Shown: piece after piece, positions 1 to 8,993 of the stretch
Numbering within the stretch: position 1 is the first letter of the stretch
How the letters are laid out: every line of letters starts with the position of its first letter
Assembly (NCBI GenBank): GCA_947461205.1
Contig: CANHJG010000035.1
Coordinates: 1-41,525, forward strand
Length of the DNA: 41,525 bases
Origin: Opitutia bacterium
GTDB lineage: Bacteria; Verrucomicrobiota; Verrucomicrobiia; Opitutales; Opitutaceae
Direction: 5' to 3'
Notes under the pieces: model-generated
What the model was told of the DNA's origin: nothing
Databases searched by the model: none
Seen by the model: only the letters and a program-made list of their open reading frames with translations
Position numbers and translations under genes: made by a program

Positions 1-11
1 ATTTCTTTCCG

Positions 12-752
12 ATGGCTCACGCGCTCCGACCTTTGACGTCCGGCGCCTCCGCCGTTTCGCAGCGTGCCGCTCTCGCCGCGTGGTTCGCTTTTTTGGTTTG
101 CGCGCTCGGCGCGCCCGCCCAGACCCCGCGCGCCGCCGAGCTGGCCGGGCGGTTCACCGTTTTTTCGGCGCGCCCGGTTGCCGATCTGGGGTTTGTCCCG
201 CGCGCCGCCGCCCCGCGGCAGCCCGTGATCTTTTACCCGACCGCGCGCTCGCCGCGCTACGACTATCGCAGCGCGATGCCGCTCCGCTTCACCGATGGCG
301 CGAGCGGCGCGGTCGTGGCCTCGGTGACCATCCCGTCCGACATCCGCGAGGCACTGCTGCTTTTTACGCCGATCGATCCCGCCCCGGCGACCGGGCTGCG
401 TTATCAAGTCGCCGTCCTGGATGACAGCGCGCTCCGTCATGGCGCGGGCGCTCTGGTGCTCATCAATCTGAGCGGTCTGGCCCTCAGTGGCACGGTCGGG
501 AACCAAGAGGTCGCTCTGACCGCCGGATTGAACCCGCCGTTGGCCGGCGTTTCGTCGGCGAAAATGGTCCTCCGCACGTCGGCGGGGGGGCGCATTTATC
601 AGGCCTATGCCGGGGCGTTGCAGCTGAAGAAAAAGGAGCGGGCGCTGTTGATCCTCTTTCCGCCGTTTTACCACGGTTCGCACGAGGTCCAGTCTCGCCT
701 GCTGGTGGACGATCCGACGGCTTCGCCCGCGCCTGCCGCGGCGAAAAAATAA
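12..752 (+). CDS. Secreted protein of unknown function (246 aa)
   Basis: I do not recognise a family. The ATG at 12 opens a 246-residue protein with a long N-terminal region, a hydrophobic stretch at about residues 20-36 and an Ala-x-Ala type cleavage context (GAPAQTPRAAEL), so export to the periplasm or outer membrane is likely. The rest is mostly alternating hydrophobic and polar residues, which suggests a beta-rich fold, and ends in an Ala/Pro-rich tail with two lysines. There are no obvious catalytic motifs and no cysteines in the mature part. Little upstream sequence is visible, so operon membership cannot be judged. A hairpin terminator follows the stop directly. A pilus or structural accessory protein is one possibility, but nothing in the sequence proves it. 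Confidence 0.75.
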   Translation: MAHALRPLTSGASAVSQRAALAAWFAFLVCALGAPAQTPRAAELAGRFTVFSARPVADLGFVPRAAAPRQPVIFYPTARSPRYDYRSAMPLRFTDGASGAVVASVTIPSDIREALLLFTPIDPAPATGLRYQVAVLDDSALRHGAGALVLINLSGLALSGTVGNQEVALTAGLNPPLAGVSSAKMVLRTSAGGRIYQAYAGALQLKKKERALLILFPPFYHGSHEVQSRLLVDDPTASPAPAAAKK

Positions 753-756
753 AAAA

Positions 757-782
757 CGCCGCACGCGGGAAGGCGTGCGGCG
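757..782. terminator. Bidirectional hairpin terminator
   Basis: A perfect 10-bp inverted repeat (CGCCGCACGC at 757-766, GCGTGCGGCG at 773-782) has a 6-nt loop. The A-run at 751-756 gives a U-tract for transcripts from the minus strand, so it fits best as the terminator of the tRNA gene. On the plus strand the stem is followed by AAATTT and may also stop the upstream coding gene. Confidence 0.8.
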
Positions 783-787
783 AAATT

Positions 788-862
<75 letters not shown>

Positions 863-1042
863 AAGAAGAGGGCGGAAACGTGCAGGTTCCCGCGGGAAAA
901 TCCAATCAAATTTTCCGAAGTCCGTTTTCACCCCGGCGGAACCGCCCGCCCGCATCACCCGTTCCAGCCTCCTCCACCCGCTGATTTTTGGCCGGGCCCT
1001 CGGTCGACTTTTCCGTTGCGCCGAGTGCTGCTCATCGGCCGC

Positions 1043-1351
1043 TCAGACGTCGGCCAGCAGGGCGCGCAGTTCGCGCTCGGGGTCCTCGTGATGCTGGTCG
1101 ATCGCCAGGCGGAGCGCTGCGGCGAGGAGAGGTTGGGCCTCGGCGCGGCGGCCGAGTTGCAGCAGCAGTTTGCCGAGCAGAATCCGCGGCATCATCCAGT
1201 CCGCTTTTTTCGCGGCGCAGGCTTCGAAATGAGGCACGGCCTCCGCTCCGCGTCCCTCGGTCACGAGCGCTTGCGCCAAACTGAAACGAAACAGCTCGTT
1301 GTCCGGCTCACGGGCCACGAGCGCGGCAAAAGTCTCGGTGCGCGAGGCCAT
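1043..1351 (-). CDS. Small TPR-repeat protein
   Basis: This 102-residue protein consists of roughly two and a half tetratricopeptide-like helical hairpins. The pattern is an NELFRFSLAQALVTEG-type helix A followed by AEAVPHFEACAAKKADW, then a second unit around ILLGKLLLQLGRRAEAQPLL. Such repeats usually mediate protein-protein contacts in the cytoplasm. There is no signal peptide. The ATG lies 3 nt after the stop of the PP2C phosphatase gene, so the two are almost certainly co-transcribed. The protein may be a scaffold or partner for the phosphatase, but that is inferred only from position. The C-terminus is acidic. Confidence 0.85.
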   Translation of the reverse strand: MASRTETFAALVAREPDNELFRFSLAQALVTEGRGAEAVPHFEACAAKKADWMMPRILLGKLLLQLGRRAEAQPLLAAALRLAIDQHHEDPERELRALLADV

Positions 1352-1354
1352 GCC

Positions 1355-2077
1355 TTAGAATTCGCCGACGAACACAGTCACAGCCGTGGCGTTATCGGGT
1401 CCGCCCCGGCGGACCGCGAGTGACACAATGCCGCGCACGGCCCCATCCGGGGTGTCGGCCCCGGCGAGAAGTTCCCCCAACTCGGAGTCGGGGATCATGC
1501 GGGTGACGCCATCGGTGCAAAAAAGATAACGGTCGCCGACGGCCATCGGACGCAAGACGAGGTCGACGTCGGGCGGGGTCGGCTGGCCGATGCACCGGGT
1601 GAGGGCGTTGCGGTTGGCTTCGTGATAGTAGACAACTTCGCCTTTGGCGCGACGCATCCGGGCTTCGTTTTCGACCGAGTGGTCCTCGGTCAGCCGCAAA
1701 AACTCGCCCTTGCGAAACAGGTAGGCGCGCGAATCGCCGACGTGCGCGAGCTTGAACACCCCGTCGCGAACGCAGCCGAACGTCAGGGTCGTGCCAATGC
1801 CCATGGCCGGGCTGATTTTTTGGCCGAGCAAGGCCACGCTTTCGTTGATCTGATGGACAACGGCGGTGAGGTTCGGCTCCTGGCCGGGCGCGAGGGCATG
1901 CATCGCGGCGACGATTTCGTCGACCGTATGCTGCGCGGCCTCGGCCCCGCCGGGCAGGCCGCCCACACCGTCGGCGATGCCGAATAGCCCCAAGGCTTCG
2001 TCGCAAAGAAAACGGTCTTCGTTGTTTCGGCGGACTCGGCCGATGTCGGTAAGCGCGGCGGCGCGGAGCAAAGACAT
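1355..2077 (-). CDS. PP2C-family Ser/Thr protein phosphatase (Stp1/PrpC-like)
   Basis: Metal-dependent (Mn/Mg) phosphatase of 240 residues, the usual length of bacterial PP2C enzymes that reverse Hanks-type kinase phosphorylation. The conserved motifs appear in order: RRNNED (about residues 16-21), ADGVGG with the metal-binding Asp (35-40), a GIGTTL segment (about 93-98), GDSRAYL (114-120), LTEDHS (129-134), NALTRCIG, CTDGVT with a further Asp (near 189), and the C-terminal metal-site GGPDN (225-229). There is no transmembrane segment, so the enzyme is cytoplasmic. It lies 31 nt downstream of the helicase gene and 3 nt upstream of the TPR gene. No cognate kinase is encoded in the window. ATG start at 2077. 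Confidence 0.95.
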   Translation of the reverse strand: MSLLRAAALTDIGRVRRNNEDRFLCDEALGLFGIADGVGGLPGGAEAAQHTVDEIVAAMHALAPGQEPNLTAVVHQINESVALLGQKISPAMGIGTTLTFGCVRDGVFKLAHVGDSRAYLFRKGEFLRLTEDHSVENEARMRRAKGEVVYYHEANRNALTRCIGQPTPPDVDLVLRPMAVGDRYLFCTDGVTRMIPDSELGELLAGADTPDGAVRGIVSLAVRRGGPDNATAVTVFVGEF

Positions 2078-2108
2078 GAGAGTTCGATGAAATTAGCCGG
2101 ACATCGCG

Positions 2109-4184
2109 TCAGGCGAAAGGATGAAATTTTTGATCACGCGTTTCCCGTGTCAGCGTGGTGAACGCAGTTTGCGGCAGACAGTCGAGAAACAGCCGGCCAT
2201 AGCTCTTCGCCAAGAGTCGCGAATCGAGCACCGTGATGACGCCGCGGTCGGATTGCGTGCGGATGAGGCGGCCGACGCCCTGCCGGAACTTGATCAGCGC
2301 ATCCGGCAACGTGAGTTCGTTGAAGGGACTGCCGCCGGCGTCGCGGATGTGCTCGCACTTGGCCTCCGTGATGGGGTGGGTCGGCGGATCGAAGGGCAGC
2401 CGGGTGATAATCACCTGGGCGAGGGAGTCGCCGGGCACGTCGACGCCGGTCCAGAAACTGTCGGTGCCGAACAACACGGCGTTGCCGAGGTCACGCATTT
2501 GGTTAGCCAACTCGGTCCGCGACAGCTCCGCCCCCTGGATCAGGAAGGGGCGTCCCGCCGCGCGAAAAACCGGCTCCAGCGTGGCCGCGACCGCGCGCAT
2601 GTCCGTGTAACTGGTAAAGAGCACCAACGAGCCGCCGCGGACCGCCTGCGTGCAAAAACCGACATAATCCGCGAGCACGTCGAGGGCGAGCTTGGCCTCC
2701 TGCGGCGAGGGGAGGGGGACGTCGGCGGCGACGAAGACCCGCATGTTCCGGTCGAAATCGAAGGGGGATTTCACGACGACGGCGCGGGCGGAGTCGGCGC
2801 CGATCCGGGCGGCGAACGGTTCGATCTGGCCGCCCATTGCGAGCGTCGCGCTGGCGCAGGTGACGCTCGTGCCGCAGCCGAAGAGGTGTTGGCGCAGCGC
2901 CGGTGCCACGTCGATGGGGGCGCTGCGCAGCGTCACGATGGTTTGTTTCCGCCCGCCGCGCTCCGCCCAGTAGACCTGCCCCTTGTCGCCGAGGGTAAGC
3001 CATTCGGTGAGGCCCGACTGGAGCGATTTGATGCGCTGTTTTTGCTCGAGCAATTCGTCGCGCTCGCGGCCGTCCTCCAGTTTGTCGCCAAGTTTGCCGA
3101 GGATGCGGTGCAACGCGCCGAGCGGACCGTCGAGCGTCGGCTCGGCGACGCCTTCATCACGCACGCGCACGACGGGGCGCTGGGCGAGCAGCGTGGCGGC
3201 GAGGAAATCGAAGAACTGGCGCGACGCTTCGAGGGCGTCGATCACGAGCTGTTGCGCCTCGGGGCCGCCGATCTTGCGGAACAGGCCGCGTTTGGTGCGC
3301 GGGTTGAAGAGATATTTCAACGCGCGATCCACCCCGTAGCTCGAGAGCGAAAGCCCGAAGTTGGCGGTGGCGACTTCGGGCACGGTGTGCGCCTCGTCGA
3401 GCACCAGAAAATCGTCGGCAAAGAGCACCCCGCGCGTGTCCTTGGGCGTGCCGTTGGCCTGCGCTCCGCCGGCGCTGATCAGCGCGAAGAGCAGCGCGTG
3501 GTTGACGATGACGAGGTTCGCAGAGCGCATGCGGGTGCGGGCGCGTTGGTAAAAACATTTTTCGCCGTCACAGTGCTTGCGCGAACAGGAGGACGAGTCG
3601 GCGTTGACCGCGTCCCACACCTCGGCGCGCGGCGGCGGCCGGAGGTCGTGGCGCAGGCCGCTGTCGGTTTGCCCGGCCCACTCGGCGATCCGCTTGAGTT
3701 CGTCGTAGTCGGCGTCGGCGAACAGCGTCGTGCGGTCGGTCAGCGCATGGCCGAGGCGCGTGGTGCAGAGGTAGTTTGATTTGCCGACGAGCACGGCCGA
3801 CTTGAACGCCGCGTAGCGCGCGAGCGTCGGCGTGGACTGGAAAAGCCGGCGGCACTTCGGGAGGTCGCTCGTCTCCAGTTGTTCCTGAAGCGAGATCGTA
3901 TGGGTCGAGACGATGAGTTGCCGGCCGGTGTCGACGGCGTGGATGAGCCCGGGGACGAGGTAGGCGAGCGATTTGCCGACGCCGGTGCCGGCTTCGAACA
4001 GGAGGGGTTCGTCGCCCTTCATCGCGGTGGCGACGGCGCGGGCCATCTCTTCCTGCTGCGGCCGGTGGTCGAGCTTCAATCCGGTCTGCAGCCAGCCGTC
4101 CTCGGCGAAAATTTTCGCAGCGAGGGCGGGCGCGTGGCTGGGAGGCGGAGGCGCGGAGCCGGTTTCGTCGCGAAGGCCGATCAT
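2109..4184 (-). CDS. DinG/XPD-like ATP-dependent DNA helicase
   Basis: Superfamily 2 helicase of the DinG/YoaA/XPD group, about 691 residues from the ATG at 4184. Walker A is EAGTGVGKS (about residues 64-72), followed by the Ia-type STHTISLQEQ. Four cysteines (about C140, C200, C205, C210) are spaced as a 4Fe-4S cluster ligand set. Walker B is LDEAHTVPE (DEAH about 263-266), and motif VI is QGVGRLIRTQSDRG near the C-terminus. These enzymes unwind forked DNA, R-loops or G-quadruplexes during repair and replication. A TTG 45 nt further upstream could extend the N-terminus, but the ATG just ahead of IGLRDETG is preferred. The gene heads a minus-strand unit with the PP2C and TPR genes and is divergent from the metal ATPase across 86 bp. 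Confidence 0.93.
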   Translation of the reverse strand: MIGLRDETGSAPPPPSHAPALAAKIFAEDGWLQTGLKLDHRPQQEEMARAVATAMKGDEPLLFEAGTGVGKSLAYLVPGLIHAVDTGRQLIVSTHTISLQEQLETSDLPKCRRLFQSTPTLARYAAFKSAVLVGKSNYLCTTRLGHALTDRTTLFADADYDELKRIAEWAGQTDSGLRHDLRPPPRAEVWDAVNADSSSCSRKHCDGEKCFYQRARTRMRSANLVIVNHALLFALISAGGAQANGTPKDTRGVLFADDFLVLDEAHTVPEVATANFGLSLSSYGVDRALKYLFNPRTKRGLFRKIGGPEAQQLVIDALEASRQFFDFLAATLLAQRPVVRVRDEGVAEPTLDGPLGALHRILGKLGDKLEDGRERDELLEQKQRIKSLQSGLTEWLTLGDKGQVYWAERGGRKQTIVTLRSAPIDVAPALRQHLFGCGTSVTCASATLAMGGQIEPFAARIGADSARAVVVKSPFDFDRNMRVFVAADVPLPSPQEAKLALDVLADYVGFCTQAVRGGSLVLFTSYTDMRAVAATLEPVFRAAGRPFLIQGAELSRTELANQMRDLGNAVLFGTDSFWTGVDVPGDSLAQVIITRLPFDPPTHPITEAKCEHIRDAGGSPFNELTLPDALIKFRQGVGRLIRTQSDRGVITVLDSRLLAKSYGRLFLDCLPQTAFTTLTRETRDQKFHPFA

Positions 4185-4270
4185 GAGATTGAGTCCGCTA
4201 ACCAATGGATTGAGCGCCGGAGGGCGCAAATGAATTTGCCGAACGTGGCGATGGCGGGGAATGTCGGGCC

Positions 4271-6511
4271 ATGGAATCGCACGATCAAGCGGGCACGCAG
4301 TGGGTGGCAGAGCTGGTCGGGTTCCTGCGGACGCAGCCCGGGGTGACGGCGGTGCGGATCGATCCGACGGCGCACCGAGTTGCCGTGGCGACCGTGGGGC
4401 ACGTCGCGCTCGACGGCCTGGAAAGCAAACTGGCGGCGACCATCGCGGCGGTCGAAGCGCAGCTGGCGGCGAAGGGCGTGGGACCGGCGCCGGCGGGATT
4501 CTCGCTGCGCAAGGACGGCGCGGCGACCGTGATCGGGCGCGACACCTGTGTGACGGCCGAGAAATTGTGGCTGTGGCGGGAGATGGAATGGCCCGAGATC
4601 ACCGCCGAACCGTTGCCCGAAGATCAGGAGTGGCGGCTCTTGGCGAAGCTGGCGACGGTGTGCGGCGCCGCCGGTATTGCGGGGGCGGTGGCGGGGTATT
4701 TCGCGCCGGACAGTCCGTGGGTCGCGAAAGGGTTTTTCCTCGTGGGTTTGGTCGCGGGCGGTTGGGACGCGGCGGTCGACATGGGGGCGAAGCTCAAGAA
4801 ACGGGAGATTGACATCCACTTTCTCATGCTGGCCGTCGCCCTTGGGGCGATGGTCATCGGGGCGTGGGGCGAGGCCGTGTTGCTGCTTTTTCTGTTTTCC
4901 GCGGCGGGGGCGATGGAGGGCTATGCGTTGGATCGCACGCAACGGGAAGTAGGCGCGTTACTCAAATCGTCGCCGAAGCGCGCCGCCCTGGTATTGGCCG
5001 ATGGCTCGGAACAGGAAGTGGCGGTGGCGGAACTGCAGGTGAACCAGCGCCTGCGCGTGAAGCCGGGCGAGGCCTTTGCGGCGGACGGCCTGATCGTGCA
5101 CGGGAAGAGTGCGAGCGACGAATCCACGCTGACCGGCGAGGCCAACCCGGTGGAGAAAGGGGTGGGGGACCAGGTGTTCAGCGGGACAATCAACCTGTGG
5201 GGCGTCGTCGAGTTCAACGTCGTGCGGTTGCCGGCGGAGAGCACGCTGCAAAAAATCATCCGCCTGATCCAGACGGCGCAAAAGCTGAAGGCGCCGAGCG
5301 AGCGCTTCACGGACAAGTTCGGGACGGGTTACACCTACGCGGTCATCGGCGGATCATTCGCGATGTTCCTGCTGTGGTGGCTGGGCTTTCATCTGCCGGC
5401 CTTCACTAATACGCCCGAGACGCGCTCGGCTTTTTATCGGGCGATGACGCTCATGGTGGTGGCGAGTCCCTGTGCGTTGGTGCTGTCGATCCCGTCGGCC
5501 ATTCTCGCCGCGATCGCGTGGGGTGCACGGCATGGTGTGCTCTTTCGGGGCGGCGCCGCCATCGAGAAGCTGGCCGACATCACGGCCGTGGCGCTCGACA
5601 AAACGGGCACGCTGACGACCGGCGAGCTGGCCGTGGTGGGGTGCGAAAGTTACCCGCGGGGCCGGGACCGCGAAGTGTTGCAGCTCGCCTACACGCTGGA
5701 AGCGAAGTCGCAGCATCCGATCGCGCGTGCCATCGTGCGCCATGCCAAGGCCGAGGGCGTGAGCGAGCTCACCGTCGATGATTTCCAATCGATTACCGGC
5801 CAGGGTGTGCGGGGGAAAATCGGCGGGGCGACGCTGCTGCTCGGCCGGCGCGAGCTGCTCGAAAGCGGTCCGCTCGCCGAGTGGGCGAAGCAGCTGCCGC
5901 CGGCCGCGGCGGAGTTGAGCGAAGTGTGGGTCATCGGCAAGGACCTCGTCGGCCGCGTGCTGTTGCGGGATCAAATCCGGGCGGAATCGCGCGCGGTCCT
6001 CGCGGAGCTGAAGGCGATGGGGATCAAGACGGTGATGCTTACCGGCGACCGGCGCCACACGGCGGAAGCGGTGGCGCAGGAACTCGGGCTCGACGAGGTG
6101 CGGGCGGGGCTTTCGCCCGAGGACAAGGTCGCGGCGATCCAGGGGTTGCGGGCCGAAGGCCGCAAAGTGGCCATGGTGGGCGACGGGGTGAACGACGCAC
6201 CGTGTCTGGCGGCGGCCGACGTCAGCGTGGCGATGGGCGCGCGCGGCAGCGACGCGGCGTTGGAGCAGGCCGAGGTGATTTTGATGCACGACCGGATCGA
6301 AAATTTTCTCGCGGCGCATCGCCTGAGCCGGCGCGCTCGGGCGGTGATTCGCCAGAATCTCACCCTCTCGCTCGGCGTCGTGGTGGTCATGGTCGTTGCC
6401 ACGGCGTTTGGCGCGGTGCCCTTGTCCATCGGCGTGGCCGCCCACGAGGGCAGCACCCTCGTGGTTTGTCTGAACAGTCTGCGGTTGCTCTTCGGATCCA
6501 ATCGTGGCTAG
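4271..6511 (+). CDS. P1B-type metal-transporting ATPase, P1B-4-like
   Basis: Inner-membrane heavy-metal efflux ATPase of 746 residues. Landmarks in order: an N-terminal domain of about 100 residues with a HMA-like pattern but no CxxC, a paired membrane region (about 123-210), actuator TGEA (288-291), the membrane metal motif SPC (399-401) in place of the common CPC, phosphorylation site DKTGTLTTG (443-451), SxxHP (480-483), TGDRRHT, and the hinge GDGVNDAP (about 637-644). The last transmembrane segment carries HEGST followed by LNSLRLL. SPC plus HEGxT is the signature of the P1B-4 subgroup (CoaT, CtpD, PfeT), whose members export Co, Fe or Zn. The actual metal cannot be read from the sequence. 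No metal regulator gene is adjacent. Confidence 0.95.
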   Translation: MESHDQAGTQWVAELVGFLRTQPGVTAVRIDPTAHRVAVATVGHVALDGLESKLAATIAAVEAQLAAKGVGPAPAGFSLRKDGAATVIGRDTCVTAEKLWLWREMEWPEITAEPLPEDQEWRLLAKLATVCGAAGIAGAVAGYFAPDSPWVAKGFFLVGLVAGGWDAAVDMGAKLKKREIDIHFLMLAVALGAMVIGAWGEAVLLLFLFSAAGAMEGYALDRTQREVGALLKSSPKRAALVLADGSEQEVAVAELQVNQRLRVKPGEAFAADGLIVHGKSASDESTLTGEANPVEKGVGDQVFSGTINLWGVVEFNVVRLPAESTLQKIIRLIQTAQKLKAPSERFTDKFGTGYTYAVIGGSFAMFLLWWLGFHLPAFTNTPETRSAFYRAMTLMVVASPCALVLSIPSAILAAIAWGARHGVLFRGGAAIEKLADITAVALDKTGTLTTGELAVVGCESYPRGRDREVLQLAYTLEAKSQHPIARAIVRHAKAEGVSELTVDDFQSITGQGVRGKIGGATLLLGRRELLESGPLAEWAKQLPPAAAELSEVWVIGKDLVGRVLLRDQIRAESRAVLAELKAMGIKTVMLTGDRRHTAEAVAQELGLDEVRAGLSPEDKVAAIQGLRAEGRKVAMVGDGVNDAPCLAAADVSVAMGARGSDAALEQAEVILMHDRIENFLAAHRLSRRARAVIRQNLTLSLGVVVVMVVATAFGAVPLSIGVAAHEGSTLVVCLNSLRLLFGSNRG

Positions 6512-6554
6512 CCTCAACTGAGTTCCCGGCAGGCGATCGGTCCCGATTATTCCC

Positions 6555-7019
6555 ATGAAAACCCGGCACGTATCCCTCCTCGCACTGACGTTTGGCGTCC
6601 TTTTCACGGCTGGCTGCGCGACGTCCCGCAGCGGTATTTATGATCGCTCCCAGGCAGGGCGTACGATGCGCATCGAAACGGGCGAGGTCGTCGCGACGAG
6701 CGACACCGCCATCAGCGGAACCCAGGGGCCGATCGGCGTGACGGGCGGCGGATTGGTCGGCCACGCGGTCGGCTCGACTGTGGGCAAGGGCGCGGGTACG
6801 GCGATCGCTGGGGCCGTCGGCGCGGTCGGCGGCGCGATCGCCGGCACGGTCACCGAGGAGCGCCTCACGCGGCGCCCGGCGCAGGAAGTGACCGTCAAAC
6901 TCTCCAACGGCGAAACCGTCATGGTTGTCCAAGAAATCCAGCGCGGCGGGCCGTACGTGACAGGTGAGCGCGTGCAGGTATTGTCCAGCGGCGCCGGCAC
7001 GACCTTGCGCCGACTGTAA
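6555..7019 (+). CDS. Glycine-zipper outer-membrane lipoprotein (SlyB/Rick17-like)
   Basis: 154-residue lipoprotein. A short signal peptide ends in the lipobox FTAGC (Cys about residue 21), so the mature protein is lipidated and, with Ala-Thr-Ser after the Cys, probably sorted to the outer membrane. The centre holds a glycine-zipper segment (GVTGGGLVGHAVGS through GAVGGAIAGT) typical of SlyB/Pcp/17-kDa antigen proteins. The C-terminal part (EVTVKLSNGETVMVVQE, then RVQVL) is a small beta domain common to this family. Family members stabilise the outer membrane under stress. The gene lies 43 nt after the metal ATPase and could be co-transcribed with it. Confidence 0.9.
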   Translation: MKTRHVSLLALTFGVLFTAGCATSRSGIYDRSQAGRTMRIETGEVVATSDTAISGTQGPIGVTGGGLVGHAVGSTVGKGAGTAIAGAVGAVGGAIAGTVTEERLTRRPAQEVTVKLSNGETVMVVQEIQRGGPYVTGERVQVLSSGAGTTLRRL

Positions 7020-7331
7020 GGCCGGACGGAAATTGCCCGGAAGCGGGGGGGACGATCGGTGGAGCAGAGGGTTTCAGCCCCGGCTTGCGCCTCACGCCCC
7101 GGGTGCCTTGGATGACACGCACCACACGATGAAAACCGCCCTCATCCCTTTCGTTGCCCGGTTCGCCGGGGGTTTGGGGCTGGGGGCCGGCACTGCACCC
7201 GGGAAAGTGAAACAGGGTTGTCCCGACACGCAGCCCGAGGCGCCGTGGTTCGACCATGGTCCTTCTCATCCGCGAAATCCCCGATAGAGCCTGCGGCAAG
7301 CGGGCCTCACCGACTCACGCTCCTTTCCCCT
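7020..7331. other. Intergenic region upstream of araB
   Basis: 312 bases with no convincing gene. A 52-codon ATG reading frame (7129-7287, starting MKTALIPF) has a weakly hydrophobic start but no ribosome binding site and no recognisable motif. The araB frame is open upstream as far as a TTG at 7218, but that extension lacks family similarity. I see no good promoter or operator palindrome. An arabinose-responsive promoter for araB would be expected here. Confidence 0.5.
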
Positions 7332-8993
7332 ATGTTCACCCTCGGCATCGATTACGGCACCAATTCCGTCCGCGCGCTCGTCGTGCGGTGTGCGGACGGC
7401 GCGGAGCTCGGCTCCTGCGTGGTCAACTATCCCTCCGGCCAGCAGGGCGTCCTGCTTGACCCGAAGGACCATCATCTCGCGCGGCAACACCCGGGCGATT
7501 ATCTCGTCGGCCTCGAAAAAAGCGTCACGGGCGCCTTGGCTGCGGCGAAAAAAGTCCGCGGATTCGACGCCCGCAAAGTCATCGGGATCGGGGTCGACAC
7601 CACGGGCTCGAGTCCCATTCCGGTCGACGCCTGCAACCGTCCGCTCGCGCTCGACCCCAAGTGGAAAAAAAATCTCGCGGCGCAATGTTGGCTCTGGAAG
7701 GACCACACGTCCCATCGCGAGGCCGCGCAGATCACGGCACTGGCCGCCCAACACCGGCCGCACTTCATCGCCAAGTGTGGCAACACGTATTCGTCCGAGT
7801 GGTTCTGGTCAAAAATTTGGCATTGCCGCAACGTGGCTCCGCAGGTGTTCGCCGCCGCGCATTCGTGGGTCGAACTCGCCGACTGGATTCCCTCGGTGCT
7901 CGCCGGGGTCGATGATCCTGCGCGCGTCGTCCGGGGCGTGTGCTGCGCCGGCCACAAGGCGCTGTACGCCGACGATTGGGGCGGGCTGCCCGACCCGGAA
8001 TTTCTCGCGATGCTCGACCCGCAGCTGGCCGCCCTGCGCGCCCGGCTCTACGACAAGGCGCATGACGCGACGACCGCGGCCGGCGCGCTCGAGCCCGTCT
8101 GGGCGGCGAAACTCGGGCTGCCCGAAGGCATCCCGATCGCCATCGGTGAAATGGATGTCCATTACGGCGCCATTGGCTGCGGGGTCGCGGAGGGGGTGCT
8201 CGTCAAGATCATCGGCACCTCCACCTGCGACTGCGGGGTCGTCTCCGCGACGAAGACCGTGCCGGACATTCCGGGCATCTGCGGGATCGTGAAAGGGGCC
8301 ATTCTGCCGGGGTTCTACGGCATCGAGGCGGGCCAGTCGGCGGTCGGCGATATTTTCAAATGGTGGGTCGAGGTTGTGTGTTGCGGCGATGCCGCCCTGC
8401 ACGCCCGGCTCACGAAGGAGGCGGCCAAACAGAAACCCGGCCAGTCCGGCTTGCTGGCCCTCGATTGGAACAACGGCAACCGCACCATCCTCGTCGACCA
8501 ACTCCTCACCGGCTTGCTCCTCGGCCAGACGCTCTACACGACCCAATCCGAAATCTACCGCGCGCTGATCGAGGCTACTGCCTTCGGGGCGCGCGCGATT
8601 CTTGAGCGCCTCAAGGCCTACGGGGTCCCAGTCGACCGCATCGTCTGCGCTGGTGGCATCGCGGAAAAAAATCCGCTGCTCATGCAGATCTACGCGGACA
8701 TCACCGGTTGCACGATGCAGGTCTCGGGTTCGTCGCAGGCCTGTGCGCTCGGTTCGGCGATCTCCGCCGCCGTGCTCGCCGGCGCGCACCAAGATTTTCC
8801 TTCGGCGCAAAGGAAGATGACCTCGGTCCTTAAAAAGAGCTACCGCCCCAGCGCCGCCCACCGCAAGGTCTATGATCAACTCTACGCGCTCTACCGCACG
8901 ACCCACGATGCATTCGGCGGCGTCAACCAATCCTCCGATCTCTCCCGGGTCATGAAGGACCTCCTGGCGCTCAAGGCCGCCGCCCACGCCTGA
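7332..8993 (+). CDS. araB: Ribulokinase AraB
   Basis: FGGY-family sugar kinase that phosphorylates L-ribulose to L-ribulose-5-phosphate, the second step of L-arabinose catabolism, in the cytosol. It has 553 residues (E. coli AraB has 566). The N-terminal ATPase fold starts MFTLGIDYGTNSVRALVV. AraB-specific blocks follow: GVDTTGSSPIPVD, WLWKDHTSHREA, GNTYSSEWFWSKIWH, GEMDVHYGAIGCG, the IGTSTCD segment and the second phosphate-binding signature CAGGIAEKNPLLMQIYADI. The start at 7332 is chosen because it is the first ATG giving the DYGT motif at residue 7. No clear Shine-Dalgarno sequence precedes it. araD follows after 356 bases; araA is not present in the window. Confidence 0.97.
   Translation: MFTLGIDYGTNSVRALVVRCADGAELGSCVVNYPSGQQGVLLDPKDHHLARQHPGDYLVGLEKSVTGALAAAKKVRGFDARKVIGIGVDTTGSSPIPVDACNRPLALDPKWKKNLAAQCWLWKDHTSHREAAQITALAAQHRPHFIAKCGNTYSSEWFWSKIWHCRNVAPQVFAAAHSWVELADWIPSVLAGVDDPARVVRGVCCAGHKALYADDWGGLPDPEFLAMLDPQLAALRARLYDKAHDATTAAGALEPVWAAKLGLPEGIPIAIGEMDVHYGAIGCGVAEGVLVKIIGTSTCDCGVVSATKTVPDIPGICGIVKGAILPGFYGIEAGQSAVGDIFKWWVEVVCCGDAALHARLTKEAAKQKPGQSGLLALDWNNGNRTILVDQLLTGLLLGQTLYTTQSEIYRALIEATAFGARAILERLKAYGVPVDRIVCAGGIAEKNPLLMQIYADITGCTMQVSGSSQACALGSAISAAVLAGAHQDFPSAQRKMTSVLKKSYRPSAAHRKVYDQLYALYRTTHDAFGGVNQSSDLSRVMKDLLALKAAAHA

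Noticed and set aside
895-916. GGAAAAT/ATTTTCC inverted repeat upstream of the tRNA gene
   Set aside because: AT-rich 7-bp stem without a GC core or T-tract; may be part of the tRNA promoter region but cannot be called a terminator.
7129-7287. A 52-codon frame upstream of araB that starts MKTALIPFVARF
   Set aside because: No ribosome binding site, no recognisable motif, and the hydrophobic start is too weak for a signal peptide.
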